DNA from: Nitrosomonadales bacterium
GTDB lineage: Bacteria; Pseudomonadota; Gammaproteobacteria; Burkholderiales; Gallionellaceae
Length of the DNA stretch: 16,278 nucleotides
Assembly (NCBI GenBank): GCA_003235435.1
Contig: QJWF01000087.1
Coordinates: 1 to 16,278 of the forward strand
Reading direction: 5' to 3'
Part shown: positions 6,636-13,560 of the stretch, in pieces
Layout of the letters: every line of letters starts with the position of its first letter
Numbering within the stretch: position 1 is the first letter of the stretch
The notes under the pieces: model-generated
What the model was told of the DNA's origin: nothing
Databases searched by the model: none
Seen by the model: only the letters and a program-made list of their open reading frames with translations
Made by a program: the position numbers and the translations under genes

Positions 6636-7583
6636 ATGACAGAACTATTCCAGCTGCTCCAATCCTCACCACTTGCATTCACCGTCATGTGTGGCGTACT
6701 GGGCCTGATGGTCGGCAGTTTTCTCAATGTGGTTATCCATCGATTGCCGAAGATGATGGAAATGGAATGGCGGCAACAATGTGCCGAGCTGTCCCACGTC
6801 AATGCTGACGACCATCAAACTGCTGCGGAAAAGTGCCATCCAGGGAAACCGGAACACAACAGCGGTATCAATCCGGAATCTGTCCCAGGCAGGCCATACA
6901 ACCTCATTGTCCCGCGCTCGTCCTGCCCGCACTGCAATCATGTCATCAGTGCGTGGGAAAACATCCCCATCGTGAGCTATCTGCTGTTACGCGGAAAGTG
7001 CAAGGGCTGCGGGGTAAAAATCTCGCCACGTTATCCTGTCATCGAGGCAGCCAGCGGCATCCTGTGCGCCTATGCGGCCTGGCATTTTGGTTTCGGCTGG
7101 GCTGCGGCCGGTGCATTGCTTCTGGTCTGGTCACTGTTGGCGCTTACAGTGATCGATTTCGACACGCAGCTGCTGCCAGACGACATCACCCTGCCACTGC
7201 TATGGGCCGGGTTGCTGTTTAACATGTTCGGTGTATTTACCAGTTTGTCCGGCGCAGTGCTGGGCGCGATCATCGGCTATCTCGCGCTGTGGATCGTATA
7301 TTGGCTGTTCAAGCTTGCCACCAGCAAAGAAGGAATGGGCTACGGCGATTTCAAATTGCTCGCCGCCCTTGGAGCCTGGCTAGGCTGGCAAATGCTGCCT
7401 CTGATTATTTTGCTGTCATCGCTTGCAGGCGCTGTTGTCGGCATCACCATGATCATGGCACTCAAGCATGGCCGCAACATTCCCATTCCATTTGGCCCCT
7501 ATCTCGCCGGTGGAGGATTGGTCGCACTGTTCTGGGGGCAAGTGCTTACGCAGCAATATCTGCAGATACTGGGGCAGCCATGA
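6636..7583 (+). CDS. pilD: prepilin peptidase / N-methyltransferase PilD
   Basis: PilD cleaves the leader peptide of type IV prepilins and type II pseudopilins and N-methylates the new N-terminus, at the inner membrane. The 315-residue protein has the N-terminal domain with the Zn-type cysteine pairs CPHC (97-100) and CKGC (122-125), and the peptidase A24 domain with catalytic Asp174 (VIDFDTQLLPDDI) and Asp238 in GMGYGD (233-238). There are about seven to eight membrane segments. The cytoplasmic loop between the first membrane segment and the Cys domain (about 40-90) is as expected for this type. The ribosome binding site is weak. The last bases overlap the coaE start as ATGA, so the two genes are probably translationally coupled. 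Confidence 0.97.
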   Translation: MTELFQLLQSSPLAFTVMCGVLGLMVGSFLNVVIHRLPKMMEMEWRQQCAELSHVNADDHQTAAEKCHPGKPEHNSGINPESVPGRPYNLIVPRSSCPHCNHVISAWENIPIVSYLLLRGKCKGCGVKISPRYPVIEAASGILCAYAAWHFGFGWAAAGALLLVWSLLALTVIDFDTQLLPDDITLPLLWAGLLFNMFGVFTSLSGAVLGAIIGYLALWIVYWLFKLATSKEGMGYGDFKLLAALGAWLGWQMLPLIILLSSLAGAVVGITMIMALKHGRNIPIPFGPYLAGGGLVALFWGQVLTQQYLQILGQP

Positions 7584-8179
7584 CCCTGTGTGTCGGTCTT
7601 ACCGGCGGAATAGGCTGCGGTAAAAGCACGGTGGCTGATTTATTCGCCAAACTTGGTGCCGGAATCATCGACACTGACGAGATCTCCCACCGCCTGACCC
7701 AAGCCGAGGGAGCGGCGATTCCTGCGATCCGCGCCGCATTCGGCGATGAATACATCAAGGATGACGGCGCATTAGATCGCGACAAGATGCGCGGACTGGT
7801 CTTCTCTGATACTGCTGCCAAGAAACGGCTGGAGCTGATACTGCATCCCCTGATACTGGAACAGGCCAAAATTCAATTGCAACAATTGAAAGCCAACCCT
7901 TATGTCATCGTCGTCGTGCCATTGCTGACCGTAAGTCCTGAATTTCAACGGCTGGCTAAGCGTATCCTGGTTGTGGATTGCACTGAAGACAGCCAAGTTG
8001 ACCGCGTTGTCGAACGCAGCCGAATGAATGAAGCCGAGGTACGCGCCGTCATCACACGACAGACCCCGCGCGCGGAACGGCTGAGACTTGCGGACGATGT
8101 GATACACAACGATGCCGGCATGGATAGTCTGGCAGCGCAGGTCGCTGCCCTGCATGAGCGCTACCTTAAAGGCGATTGA
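7580..8179 (+). CDS. coaE: dephospho-CoA kinase
   Basis: CoaE phosphorylates the ribose 3'-OH of dephospho-CoA with ATP, the last step of coenzyme A synthesis in the cytoplasm. The 199-residue protein begins MTLCVGLTGGIGCGKST, with the P-loop at 9-17. It carries the conserved DTDEISH segment (31-37), a HPLI motif near 89-92, VVPLL near 112-116 and RQ near 157-158, all as in the family. The start is the ATG at 7580, overlapping the pilD stop by four bases. The frame stays open far upstream, but any longer start would lie inside pilD. The pilD-coaE-zapD-yacG order is common in proteobacteria. Confidence 0.96.
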   Translation: MTLCVGLTGGIGCGKSTVADLFAKLGAGIIDTDEISHRLTQAEGAAIPAIRAAFGDEYIKDDGALDRDKMRGLVFSDTAAKKRLELILHPLILEQAKIQLQQLKANPYVIVVVPLLTVSPEFQRLAKRILVVDCTEDSQVDRVVERSRMNEAEVRAVITRQTPRAERLRLADDVIHNDAGMDSLAAQVAALHERYLKGD

Positions 8180-8248
8180 CGGTAATAGGTTATTCAATAT
8201 ATCGTTCGCTATCGATCTATTCCCGACAAGACCGCGGACAGCGACAGA

Positions 8249-9007
8249 GTGATCAGCTATGAGTTCCCGATTAATGAAAAAGTGCGCACCCTGTTGCGTC
8301 TTGAGGACCTGTTCACGCGTATTGAACACTTCATCGAGCAGGGAAACAGCAAAGATCACCACGCCGCGCTGATCACCCTGTTCGAGATCCTGGAAGTTGC
8401 CTGCCGCGCCGACTTGAAGTCAGAACTGCTGCAAGAGCTGGAAAGACAAAAGCGGGCGCTTTCTGGATTGCACAACAACCCTGCGATCTCGGAAGATGCC
8501 CTGAAAACCATCCTTGATGAGATTGACCGTACTTCCGCCGAGCTGTTTGCGATGACCGGAAAAATCGGCCAGCGGCTGCGCGAGAATGAATGGCTGATGG
8601 GCATCAAGCAACGTGCCGTGATGCCGGGAGGAACATGTGAATTCGACCTGCCTTCCTATCATTACTGGCAATGCCAGGAAGCCGACACCCGGCGCAAGGA
8701 CCTGCGAGCCTGGTTGGCGCCGTTCATTCCACTGCATGCAGGTTTGAAAATTATCCTTCGGCTGTTGCGCGAGAACGGCAAGGTGCTTCACCTTGTTGCT
8801 CGCCATGGTACTTTCCAGCAAATGCAGGGCGCACGCATCGCGCAGATATTGCGTGTAAGACTAGACAGCGGACTGGCATGCATACCGGAAATCAGCGCCA
8901 ACAAATATGCCATCAACATCCGCTTCGTCAACGCCGATTATGCCCCGAAATCCACCCTGTTCGAACAGGACGTTCCGTTCGAGCTTACTTTTTGCATCCT
9001 TTCCTGA
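8249..9007 (+). CDS. zapD: cell division protein ZapD (YacF, DUF1342)
   Basis: ZapD binds the C-terminal tail of FtsZ and bundles protofilaments at the division ring. The 252-residue protein matches the family in length and layout: an N-terminal helical region starting [19 protein letters not shown], the central FDLPSYHYW segment (about 131-139), and a C-terminal beta domain ending DVPFELTFC. The start is GTG at 8249, which places the opening in register with E. coli ZapD; the ribosome binding site is poor. It lies 69 bases after coaE and 2 bases before yacG, in the usual coaE-zapD-yacG order. Confidence 0.94.
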   Translation: MISYEFPINEKVRTLLRLEDLFTRIEHFIEQGNSKDHHAALITLFEILEVACRADLKSELLQELERQKRALSGLHNNPAISEDALKTILDEIDRTSAELFAMTGKIGQRLRENEWLMGIKQRAVMPGGTCEFDLPSYHYWQCQEADTRRKDLRAWLAPFIPLHAGLKIILRLLRENGKVLHLVARHGTFQQMQGARIAQILRVRLDSGLACIPEISANKYAINIRFVNADYAPKSTLFEQDVPFELTFCILS

Positions 9008-9009
9008 CC

Positions 9010-9213
9010 ATGCCATCCGGGCAGCCACCTATCGTCACCTGTCCGCAGTGCGGCAAGGAACATCAATGGCACACCGCCAACCGCTTTCGCCCGTTCTGCA
9101 GTGAACGCTGCAAGCTGATCGATCTGGGCAAGTGGGCAAGCGAGGAGTATCGCATAACAAAACCGGCAGACGAAAACGAGCAAGACTTCACCAAACCCCC
9201 TCACCAGGCCTGA
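9010..9213 (+). CDS. yacG: DNA gyrase inhibitor YacG (zinc-binding)
   Basis: YacG is a small zinc protein that binds GyrB and inhibits DNA gyrase. The 67-residue protein has the four zinc ligands as CPQC (11-14) and CSERC (30-34), followed by the conserved [15 protein letters not shown] stretch and an acidic, disordered tail. The start is the ATG at 9010, two bases after the zapD stop, so translation is probably coupled. Its last 13 bases overlap the 3' end of the opposing Nudix-ThiE gene, and no terminator lies between the two. Confidence 0.95.
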   Translation: MPSGQPPIVTCPQCGKEHQWHTANRFRPFCSERCKLIDLGKWASEEYRITKPADENEQDFTKPPHQA

Positions 9214-10151
9214 CGCAACAAGGCTATCCCGTGCGCGCCATGCAGCCACGCGGACTCCATGTCTGCATGAGACAATCCGCCCAGCGCATAGACGGGGATG
9301 GACGACCCTGCAGCGATCGCCGCAAATCTTTCCCAGCCCAGGTGCGGCGCACCCGGATGCGATTTGGTCTGCAACACCGGACTCAGCAATGCGAAATCGC
9401 AGCCCAGCTCCTCGGCACGGTGCAACTCATTCGTGCTGTGGCATGAAGCCGCGCACCATTCCACGTCAGGGCGCTCGCGTAACTCTACAAGTTGTCTGGC
9501 AGTCAACTGCACACCGCCTGCGCCAACTTCCTGCGCCAACTCGATGTCAGCGTTGATGATCAGGCTTGCGTTGTGTTCCCGAAACAGCGGCATCATCTTC
9601 AGCGCCAGTTCCCGCAGTGCATCGCGGTCAAGATTCTTCTCGCGCAATTGCACCAACCGCAATCCTTTCTTCAGTGAGGTTTTCAGCTGATCCAGGAATT
9701 CATCCTCACCCAACTCCTGCACATTGCTGATCGCATACAGGACCGGCAGGGAGAGAGCGCGCAGAACCGGATCGTTGGCAGGTAACACCGGCGAGACCGT
9801 TATATCCGGGAGATGCTGCCAGGAAAAGTGTTGCCCCTCATGCGGGTGCATATCACCGTTCCACGCCGTCACGCGAAAAAAATTCAGCCGCACAGTCGAA
9901 TGCGGGTAGGCGAACACGCGCGTCACCCACGGATACGCGGTCTCGACCGCGATGCCCAGTTCTTCGTGCAGCTCGCGCAACAATGCATGGTGGGGCGTTT
10001 CGCCGGGCTCGATCTTCCCTCCGGGGAATTCCCAATAACCGGCCCAAATCTTGCCGGCTGGACGTTGGGCAAGTAGAAAGGAGCCGTCCTCGCGTTGTAG
10101 AACGGCGGCGGCAACTTCGACGATATTGGTCTTCTCGGTTGAATTGCTCAA
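9201..10151 (-). CDS. Nudix hydrolase fused to a ThiE/TenI-like domain
   Basis: This 316-residue protein has two domains. Residues 8-130 are a MutT-like Nudix hydrolase with a perfect Nudix box at 45-67 (G-x5-E-x7-REL-x-EE-x-GI); MutT relatives clean 8-oxo-dGTP from the nucleotide pool. Residues 137-316 form a ThiE/TenI barrel with QLREKNL (168-174), LIINAD (197-202), ASCHS (235-239), LLSPV (255-259) and ALGG (289-292). ThiE normally has Asp after the Asn of the IIND motif and a GQxD motif; here they read NAD and LTARQ, so true thiamine phosphate synthase activity looks unlikely. The fusion is known in beta- and gammaproteobacteria but its second function is unclear. The start is TTG at 10151; an in-frame TGA lies four codons upstream and the ribosome binding site is weak. 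Confidence 0.9.
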   Translation of the reverse strand: MSNSTEKTNIVEVAAAVLQREDGSFLLAQRPAGKIWAGYWEFPGGKIEPGETPHHALLRELHEELGIAVETAYPWVTRVFAYPHSTVRLNFFRVTAWNGDMHPHEGQHFSWQHLPDITVSPVLPANDPVLRALSLPVLYAISNVQELGEDEFLDQLKTSLKKGLRLVQLREKNLDRDALRELALKMMPLFREHNASLIINADIELAQEVGAGGVQLTARQLVELRERPDVEWCAASCHSTNELHRAEELGCDFALLSPVLQTKSHPGAPHLGWERFAAIAAGSSIPVYALGGLSHADMESAWLHGAHGIALLRQAW

Positions 10152-10172
10152 TACAATCTTTCAGGCCAAGTG

Positions 10173-10203
10173 AAAAAAACAAAACCGCCGGGGGTTATCC
10201 GGC
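10173..10203 (-). terminator. Rho-independent terminator upstream of the Nudix-ThiE gene
   Basis: On the minus strand GCCGG (10203-10199) pairs with CCGGC (10191-10187) around a 7-base loop. After two G's it is followed by TTTTGTTTTTTT (10184-10173). It probably ends the transcript that comes through the DUF815 ATPase gene, although it lies about 170 bases after that stop codon. It ends only 22 bases before the Nudix-ThiE start codon. Confidence 0.7.
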
Positions 10204-10210
10204 AGCAAGC

Positions 10211-10238
10211 TACTTTCTTTATACGAGTAAAGAAAGTA
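10211..10238. repeat. perfect 11-bp inverted repeat (hairpin), REP-like
   Basis: TACTTTCTTTA (10211-10221) and TAAAGAAAGTA (10228-10238) are perfect inverted copies around the loop TACGAG. CCGG on each outer side (10199-10202 and 10240-10243) could extend the pairing. Similar ACTTTCTTT...AAAGAAAGT hairpins are, to my knowledge, widely dispersed in proteobacterial genomes, but only one copy is in this window. Confidence 0.6.
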
Positions 10239-10246
10239 ACCGGCGT

Positions 10247-10262
10247 GCGGGGCCGCCCCCGC
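10247..10262. repeat. GC-rich 6-bp inverted repeat next to the REP-like hairpin
   Basis: GCGGGG (10247-10252) pairs perfectly with CCCCGC (10257-10262) around a CCGC loop. It lies 8 bases from the 11-bp hairpin. No T-run follows on either strand, so it is not an obvious terminator by itself. Confidence 0.5.
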
Positions 10263-10373
10263 GGTATTGATTTACCCCTCTCCCTTAGCCCTCTGATGAA
10301 ATTACTAGCCATTCGACTAGGCCATCAAAAAACGATGTCCAAGTCGCTGGTTATCCCCGACGGGGCGAGGGTA

Positions 10374-11225
10374 TTATTGTTTCCCTGCCCAATCCCTCGC
10401 AAACTGGCAAGCGACCCTTCCGCTCCTCGACCCGCGCTGAATGCTCCATTGCAGCGCCGACTGGCAAGCAATTTCATCGAACTCGGCAGTAACGCCGAAG
10501 TGCCGCAGCCAGTGCTCAACGATGGAAAGATACTCGTCCTGCGAGAACGGATAGAACGACAGCCACAGGCCGAAGCGCTCGGACAGCGATATTTTTTCCT
10601 CGACACTTTCCGCCGGATGGATCTCGTCACCGACGTATTTTGTCGCGAGATTGTCCTGCATCGATTCCGGCATAAGATGACGGCGGTTGGAGGTGGCGTA
10701 GATCAGCATGTTGTCAGCAAAGGACACCAGCGAACCGTCCAGTGCGGCCTTGAGCGCCTGGTAACCCGGTTCGTCTGCGTTGAATGAGAGATCATCGCAG
10801 TACAGGATGAAACGTTCCGGCCGGCCCGCAACCAGCGCGATGATGTGCGGCAGGTCCGCCAGAGCCGGCTTGCCGACTTCGATCAGGCGCAGTCCATCCT
10901 GCGAGAACGCGTTCAGCAGCGCCTTGACCAGCGACGATTTGCCGGTCCCGCGCGAGCCGGTCAGCAGCACGTTGTTGGCCGGCCGGCCCTGCAAGAACTG
11001 GCGGGTATTCTGCTCGATGCGTTCCTTCTGTTCATCGATGGCCAGCAGATCGGTCAGACGGATGCGATGCGGATGAATAACGGCCAACAGCCTGCCCTGC
11101 TCCCAGCGGAATGCATGCGCTGAACTCCAGTCGGGCGTGGCGCCAGATGCCAGCTTCGGCAGCGTGCGATCCAGCTTGTCCATCAGCCGCTCGGCTCGGT
11201 CCAGGAATCGATCGAGTTTGTCCAT
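10374..11225 (-). CDS. P-loop ATPase of the DUF815 family, function unknown
   Basis: The 283-residue protein is an AAA-like ATPase. A basic/acidic helix repeats DKLDR at 2-6 and 16-20. The Walker A motif GSRGTGKSS is at 90-98, the Walker B motif FILYCDDLSF at 139-148, and a sensor-1-like ATSNRRHLMPE at 177-187. This layout and the CDDLSF form are typical of DUF815 (predicted ATPase YpoI/AAA superfamily), whose cellular job is not established. It is cytoplasmic, with no membrane segment. It follows the Sel1 lipoprotein gene by 58 bases and is the last gene before the terminator at 10173-10203, so it is likely part of the secA-argJ operon. The ribosome binding site is weak. Confidence 0.9.
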   Translation of the reverse strand: MDKLDRFLDRAERLMDKLDRTLPKLASGATPDWSSAHAFRWEQGRLLAVIHPHRIRLTDLLAIDEQKERIEQNTRQFLQGRPANNVLLTGSRGTGKSSLVKALLNAFSQDGLRLIEVGKPALADLPHIIALVAGRPERFILYCDDLSFNADEPGYQALKAALDGSLVSFADNMLIYATSNRRHLMPESMQDNLATKYVGDEIHPAESVEEKISLSERFGLWLSFYPFSQDEYLSIVEHWLRHFGVTAEFDEIACQSALQWSIQRGSRSGRVACQFARDWAGKQ

Positions 11226-11283
11226 TTGAAGATTGGCAGCAATTAAGAAACTTCAGGACCGGCGCATCATCAGGCAAAGCAGC

Positions 11284-11793
11284 TTATTTCTTGTGCATCG
11301 CCAGCCATTCCTGTGCCAGCTTGTTCGCTTCGGCAATATTATCCGGCTGCATGTGGACTTCGACCACTTTCTGGTTCTTGATTGCGGATTCCTTTCCGGA
11401 AGCCGCCGCGATGCTAAACCACTTGTCGGCCTGCACCCAATCACGCTCGACGCCCAGCCCCTTTGCATAACTGAAACCCAGATTCTCCTGAGCCTCCACA
11501 TGCCCCTGTTCGGCCGCCTTACCAAACCAGTCCGCGGCCAGCTTGCCATCCTGTGCGACACCCTTGCCTTCGCGGTACATCAAGCCGAGCCTGAACTGGG
11601 CTTCCGCATTGCCCTTCTCCGCATGGGGTTTGAGCTTCTCCAGCGCGGCCGCCATATCTCCTTTGGCATATGCGTCTATACCCTGCTGGTAACTCGCAGT
11701 GTCAATTTTTGGCTTTTCGCCGCATCCGGCAACGGCAAGCATGGCTGCAACCAGAACCGGTATCCAAAATGCTTGTTTGATGCTGTAATCCAT
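11284..11793 (-). CDS. Sel1-repeat (SLR) lipoprotein
   Basis: The 169-residue protein has a lipoprotein signal peptide: MDYSIKQ, a hydrophobic stretch, and a lipobox VAGC with the lipidated Cys at 24. Lgt, encoded at 3111-3893, would process it. The mature part has a TPR-like helix pair (about 33-60) and then two Sel1 repeats with the A-E-A-Q-x-x-L-G-x-x-Y pattern, at about 62-97 and 98-133. Sel1 repeats are protein-protein scaffolds; the partner is unknown. The start is the ATG at 11793, with GGAGA 6-7 bases upstream. An upstream in-frame TTG would disrupt the signal peptide and has no ribosome site. It lies 26 bases after argJ, in the same operon. Confidence 0.9.
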   Translation of the reverse strand: MDYSIKQAFWIPVLVAAMLAVAGCGEKPKIDTASYQQGIDAYAKGDMAAALEKLKPHAEKGNAEAQFRLGLMYREGKGVAQDGKLAADWFGKAAEQGHVEAQENLGFSYAKGLGVERDWVQADKWFSIAAASGKESAIKNQKVVEVHMQPDNIAEANKLAQEWLAMHKK

Positions 11794-11819
11794 TTTGTTT
11801 CTCCGAAAAAATACCAAAG

Positions 11820-13049
11820 TTAGCTACGATAACTCGCGTTGATCTTTACGTAGTCAAAGGAAAAATCGCAGGTCCACAGCCTGGCGTTCGCCGAACCGCG
11901 ATTCAGCACCACTCGTATCGTGATGTCGCTTTGCAGCATTACGCGTTGGCCGTCCTCCTCGCGGTAACCGGCAGCCCGCCCGCCATTTTCCGCGACCAGC
12001 ACGTCATCAAGATACAGCCTGATAGCCTCCACATCCAGATCTGCGATGCCCGCATAGCCAATAGCGGCGAGGATGCGCCCGAGATTGGGATCGGAGGCAA
12101 AGAATGCGGTCTTGACCAGCGGCGAGCGCGCGATCGCATAGCCGATCTGTTTGCATTCTGCCTCGCTGTTGCCTCCCTCGACAAGCACGGTGATGAACTT
12201 GGTCGCGCCCTCGCCGTCGCGAACGATGGCTTGCGCCAGCCAGGTTGCAACCTCGGTAATGGCTGCCTGCAATGCCCTGCCTGATTTGCTGCCGTTGTCT
12301 TTCACTTCAGCCAATGCGGCTTTTCCGGTAGCGATCAACATCAACGCGTCGTTGGTGGATGTATCGCCATCCACGGTGATGCAGTTGAATGAGCGGTTGG
12401 CCATCTCTCGAGCCATCTGCTGCAATACAGGTCGGGATATCGCAGCATCGGTGGCGATGTAGCAGAGCATGGTCGCCATGTTCGGGTGGATCATGCCTGA
12501 GCCCTTGGCTATACCGGTGATGGTGATGGTCGCGCCATCTATTGTCAATTGTCTGGATACCGCCTTGGCGACGATGTCGGTTGTCATGATCGCGTGCGCA
12601 GCGTCGAACCAGTTGTCCGCGCGCATGTTTGCAACGGCAGCTGGCAAGCTCGCTGCTATCTTGTCTACCGGCAACGGTTCCATAATCACGCCGGTGGAGA
12701 ACGGCAGTATCTGTGTTGCCTTGCAATTCAGCAGCCCGGCCAATGCGGAACAACTGGTGCGTGCATCCTGCATCCCCTGCTCGCCGTTACCTGCATTGGC
12801 ATTACCGGTGTTGACCATGAGCGCGCGAATGGCCTGATCCCGTGCCAGATGTTCGCGCGCGACTATCACCGGCGCGGCACAGAATCGGTTCGTGGTAAAC
12901 ACGCCGGCCACCTGCGCACCATTGCAGATTTGCATCACCAGAAGGTCCTTGCGATCCGGGCGCTTGATCCCCGCTTCGGCAACACCCAAAGAAACTCCTG
13001 CAACAGGCAGAAGCTGAGCAGCAACGGGCGATGTCAGAGTGACCGGCAT
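11820..13049 (-). CDS. argJ: bifunctional glutamate N-acetyltransferase / ornithine acetyltransferase
   Basis: ArgJ moves the acetyl group from N-acetylornithine to glutamate in the cyclic arginine pathway; some members also use acetyl-CoA. The 409-residue protein is full length. The proenzyme self-cleaves at the conserved Ala-Thr bond in [14 protein letters not shown]: Thr193 would become the N-terminal nucleophile of the beta chain. STG (118-120) is the usual oxyanion region, and the C-terminus [16 protein letters not shown] is the family ending. It lies 21 bases after the cNMP-like gene and 26 bases before the Sel1 lipoprotein gene. No strong Shine-Dalgarno sequence precedes the ATG, and no convincing own promoter was found. 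Confidence 0.97.
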   Translation of the reverse strand: MPVTLTSPVAAQLLPVAGVSLGVAEAGIKRPDRKDLLVMQICNGAQVAGVFTTNRFCAAPVIVAREHLARDQAIRALMVNTGNANAGNGEQGMQDARTSCSALAGLLNCKATQILPFSTGVIMEPLPVDKIAASLPAAVANMRADNWFDAAHAIMTTDIVAKAVSRQLTIDGATITITGIAKGSGMIHPNMATMLCYIATDAAISRPVLQQMAREMANRSFNCITVDGDTSTNDALMLIATGKAALAEVKDNGSKSGRALQAAITEVATWLAQAIVRDGEGATKFITVLVEGGNSEAECKQIGYAIARSPLVKTAFFASDPNLGRILAAIGYAGIADLDVEAIRLYLDDVLVAENGGRAAGYREEDGQRVMLQSDITIRVVLNRGSANARLWTCDFSFDYVKINASYRS

Positions 13050-13070
13050 GACGGAAAGGTTCTATAATTC

Positions 13071-13550
13071 TCAGTAACGGCCACGGGCACGATAGATGTA
13101 GTTGCTCAGTTCCGCGGTTTCGCTGTTTACCCGCCGCACGATGCCGTGCACATTGCGCACCACACCGCGCATCACTTTGTAAACGATCATCGGATGTGTA
13201 TTGATTAGCGTCTCGAACTTGGCCCGCTCCAGGCTCAGCACCTTGGTATTGCCGACCGCGAAAAGTGTCGCGCTGCTTTGTGCGCCGCCCACGAAATTGA
13301 TTATCCCGGCCAGATCGCCGGGCTTGAGGATGTGAATGATGGATTCCTCGGCTCCGTTCTTTATCTTGACCTCGATATCGCCATGAGCAAGGATGTACAA
13401 GTTGTCCGGGAGCTCGTCTCCCTGCTTGACGATTGCCGTACCTGCCTTGAAGTCCTGAATCTCGGAAAGATCGGCAAGTATTTCAATCTCCGCTTCGCTC
13501 AGTTCTTCGGTTATCGTCGATGTTCGCAGCGTATCAATGACTAAAGACAT
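13071..13550 (-). CDS. single-domain cyclic-nucleotide-binding-like protein
   Basis: The 159-residue protein is a lone CRP-type beta-barrel domain (about 12-115) with a C-terminal helical tail and no helix-turn-helix, so it is not a CRP-like DNA binder. Recognisable parts are FKAGTAIVKQGD (34-45), LYILAHGDIEV (51-61) and the phosphate-binding cassette region at 78-96. The cassette reads GDLAGIINFVGGAQSSATL: the usual Glu of the GE motif is Ile83 and the Arg before S-A is Ser92, so binding of cAMP or cGMP is doubtful. The start is the ATG at 13550, with GGAGAAGG just upstream. It begins 10 bases after the secA stop, so it is co-transcribed with secA, and argJ follows after 21 bases. Confidence 0.88.
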   Translation of the reverse strand: MSLVIDTLRTSTITEELSEAEIEILADLSEIQDFKAGTAIVKQGDELPDNLYILAHGDIEVKIKNGAEESIIHILKPGDLAGIINFVGGAQSSATLFAVGNTKVLSLERAKFETLINTHPMIVYKVMRGVVRNVHGIVRRVNSETAELSNYIYRARGRY

Positions 13551-13560
13551 CGCCTTCTCC

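Noticed and set aside
10193..10356. 8-base direct repeats GGTTATCC at 10193-10200 and 10349-10356 as a target-site duplication
   Set aside because: They flank the hairpin cluster, but an 8-base match within about 200 bases is likely enough by chance, and the right copy lies well away from the hairpins. No transposon ends were seen.
10170..10787. Plus-strand frame of 205 codons over the hairpin region and ATPase gene
   Set aside because: It crosses the terminator and hairpins and then runs antisense to the conserved ATPase. It is the kind of false gene often called over REP-like repeats.
11794..11817. Upstream TTG start for the Sel1 lipoprotein
   Set aside because: It would place eight charged residues before the signal peptide, and the GGAGA site lies inside it, directly serving the ATG at 11793.
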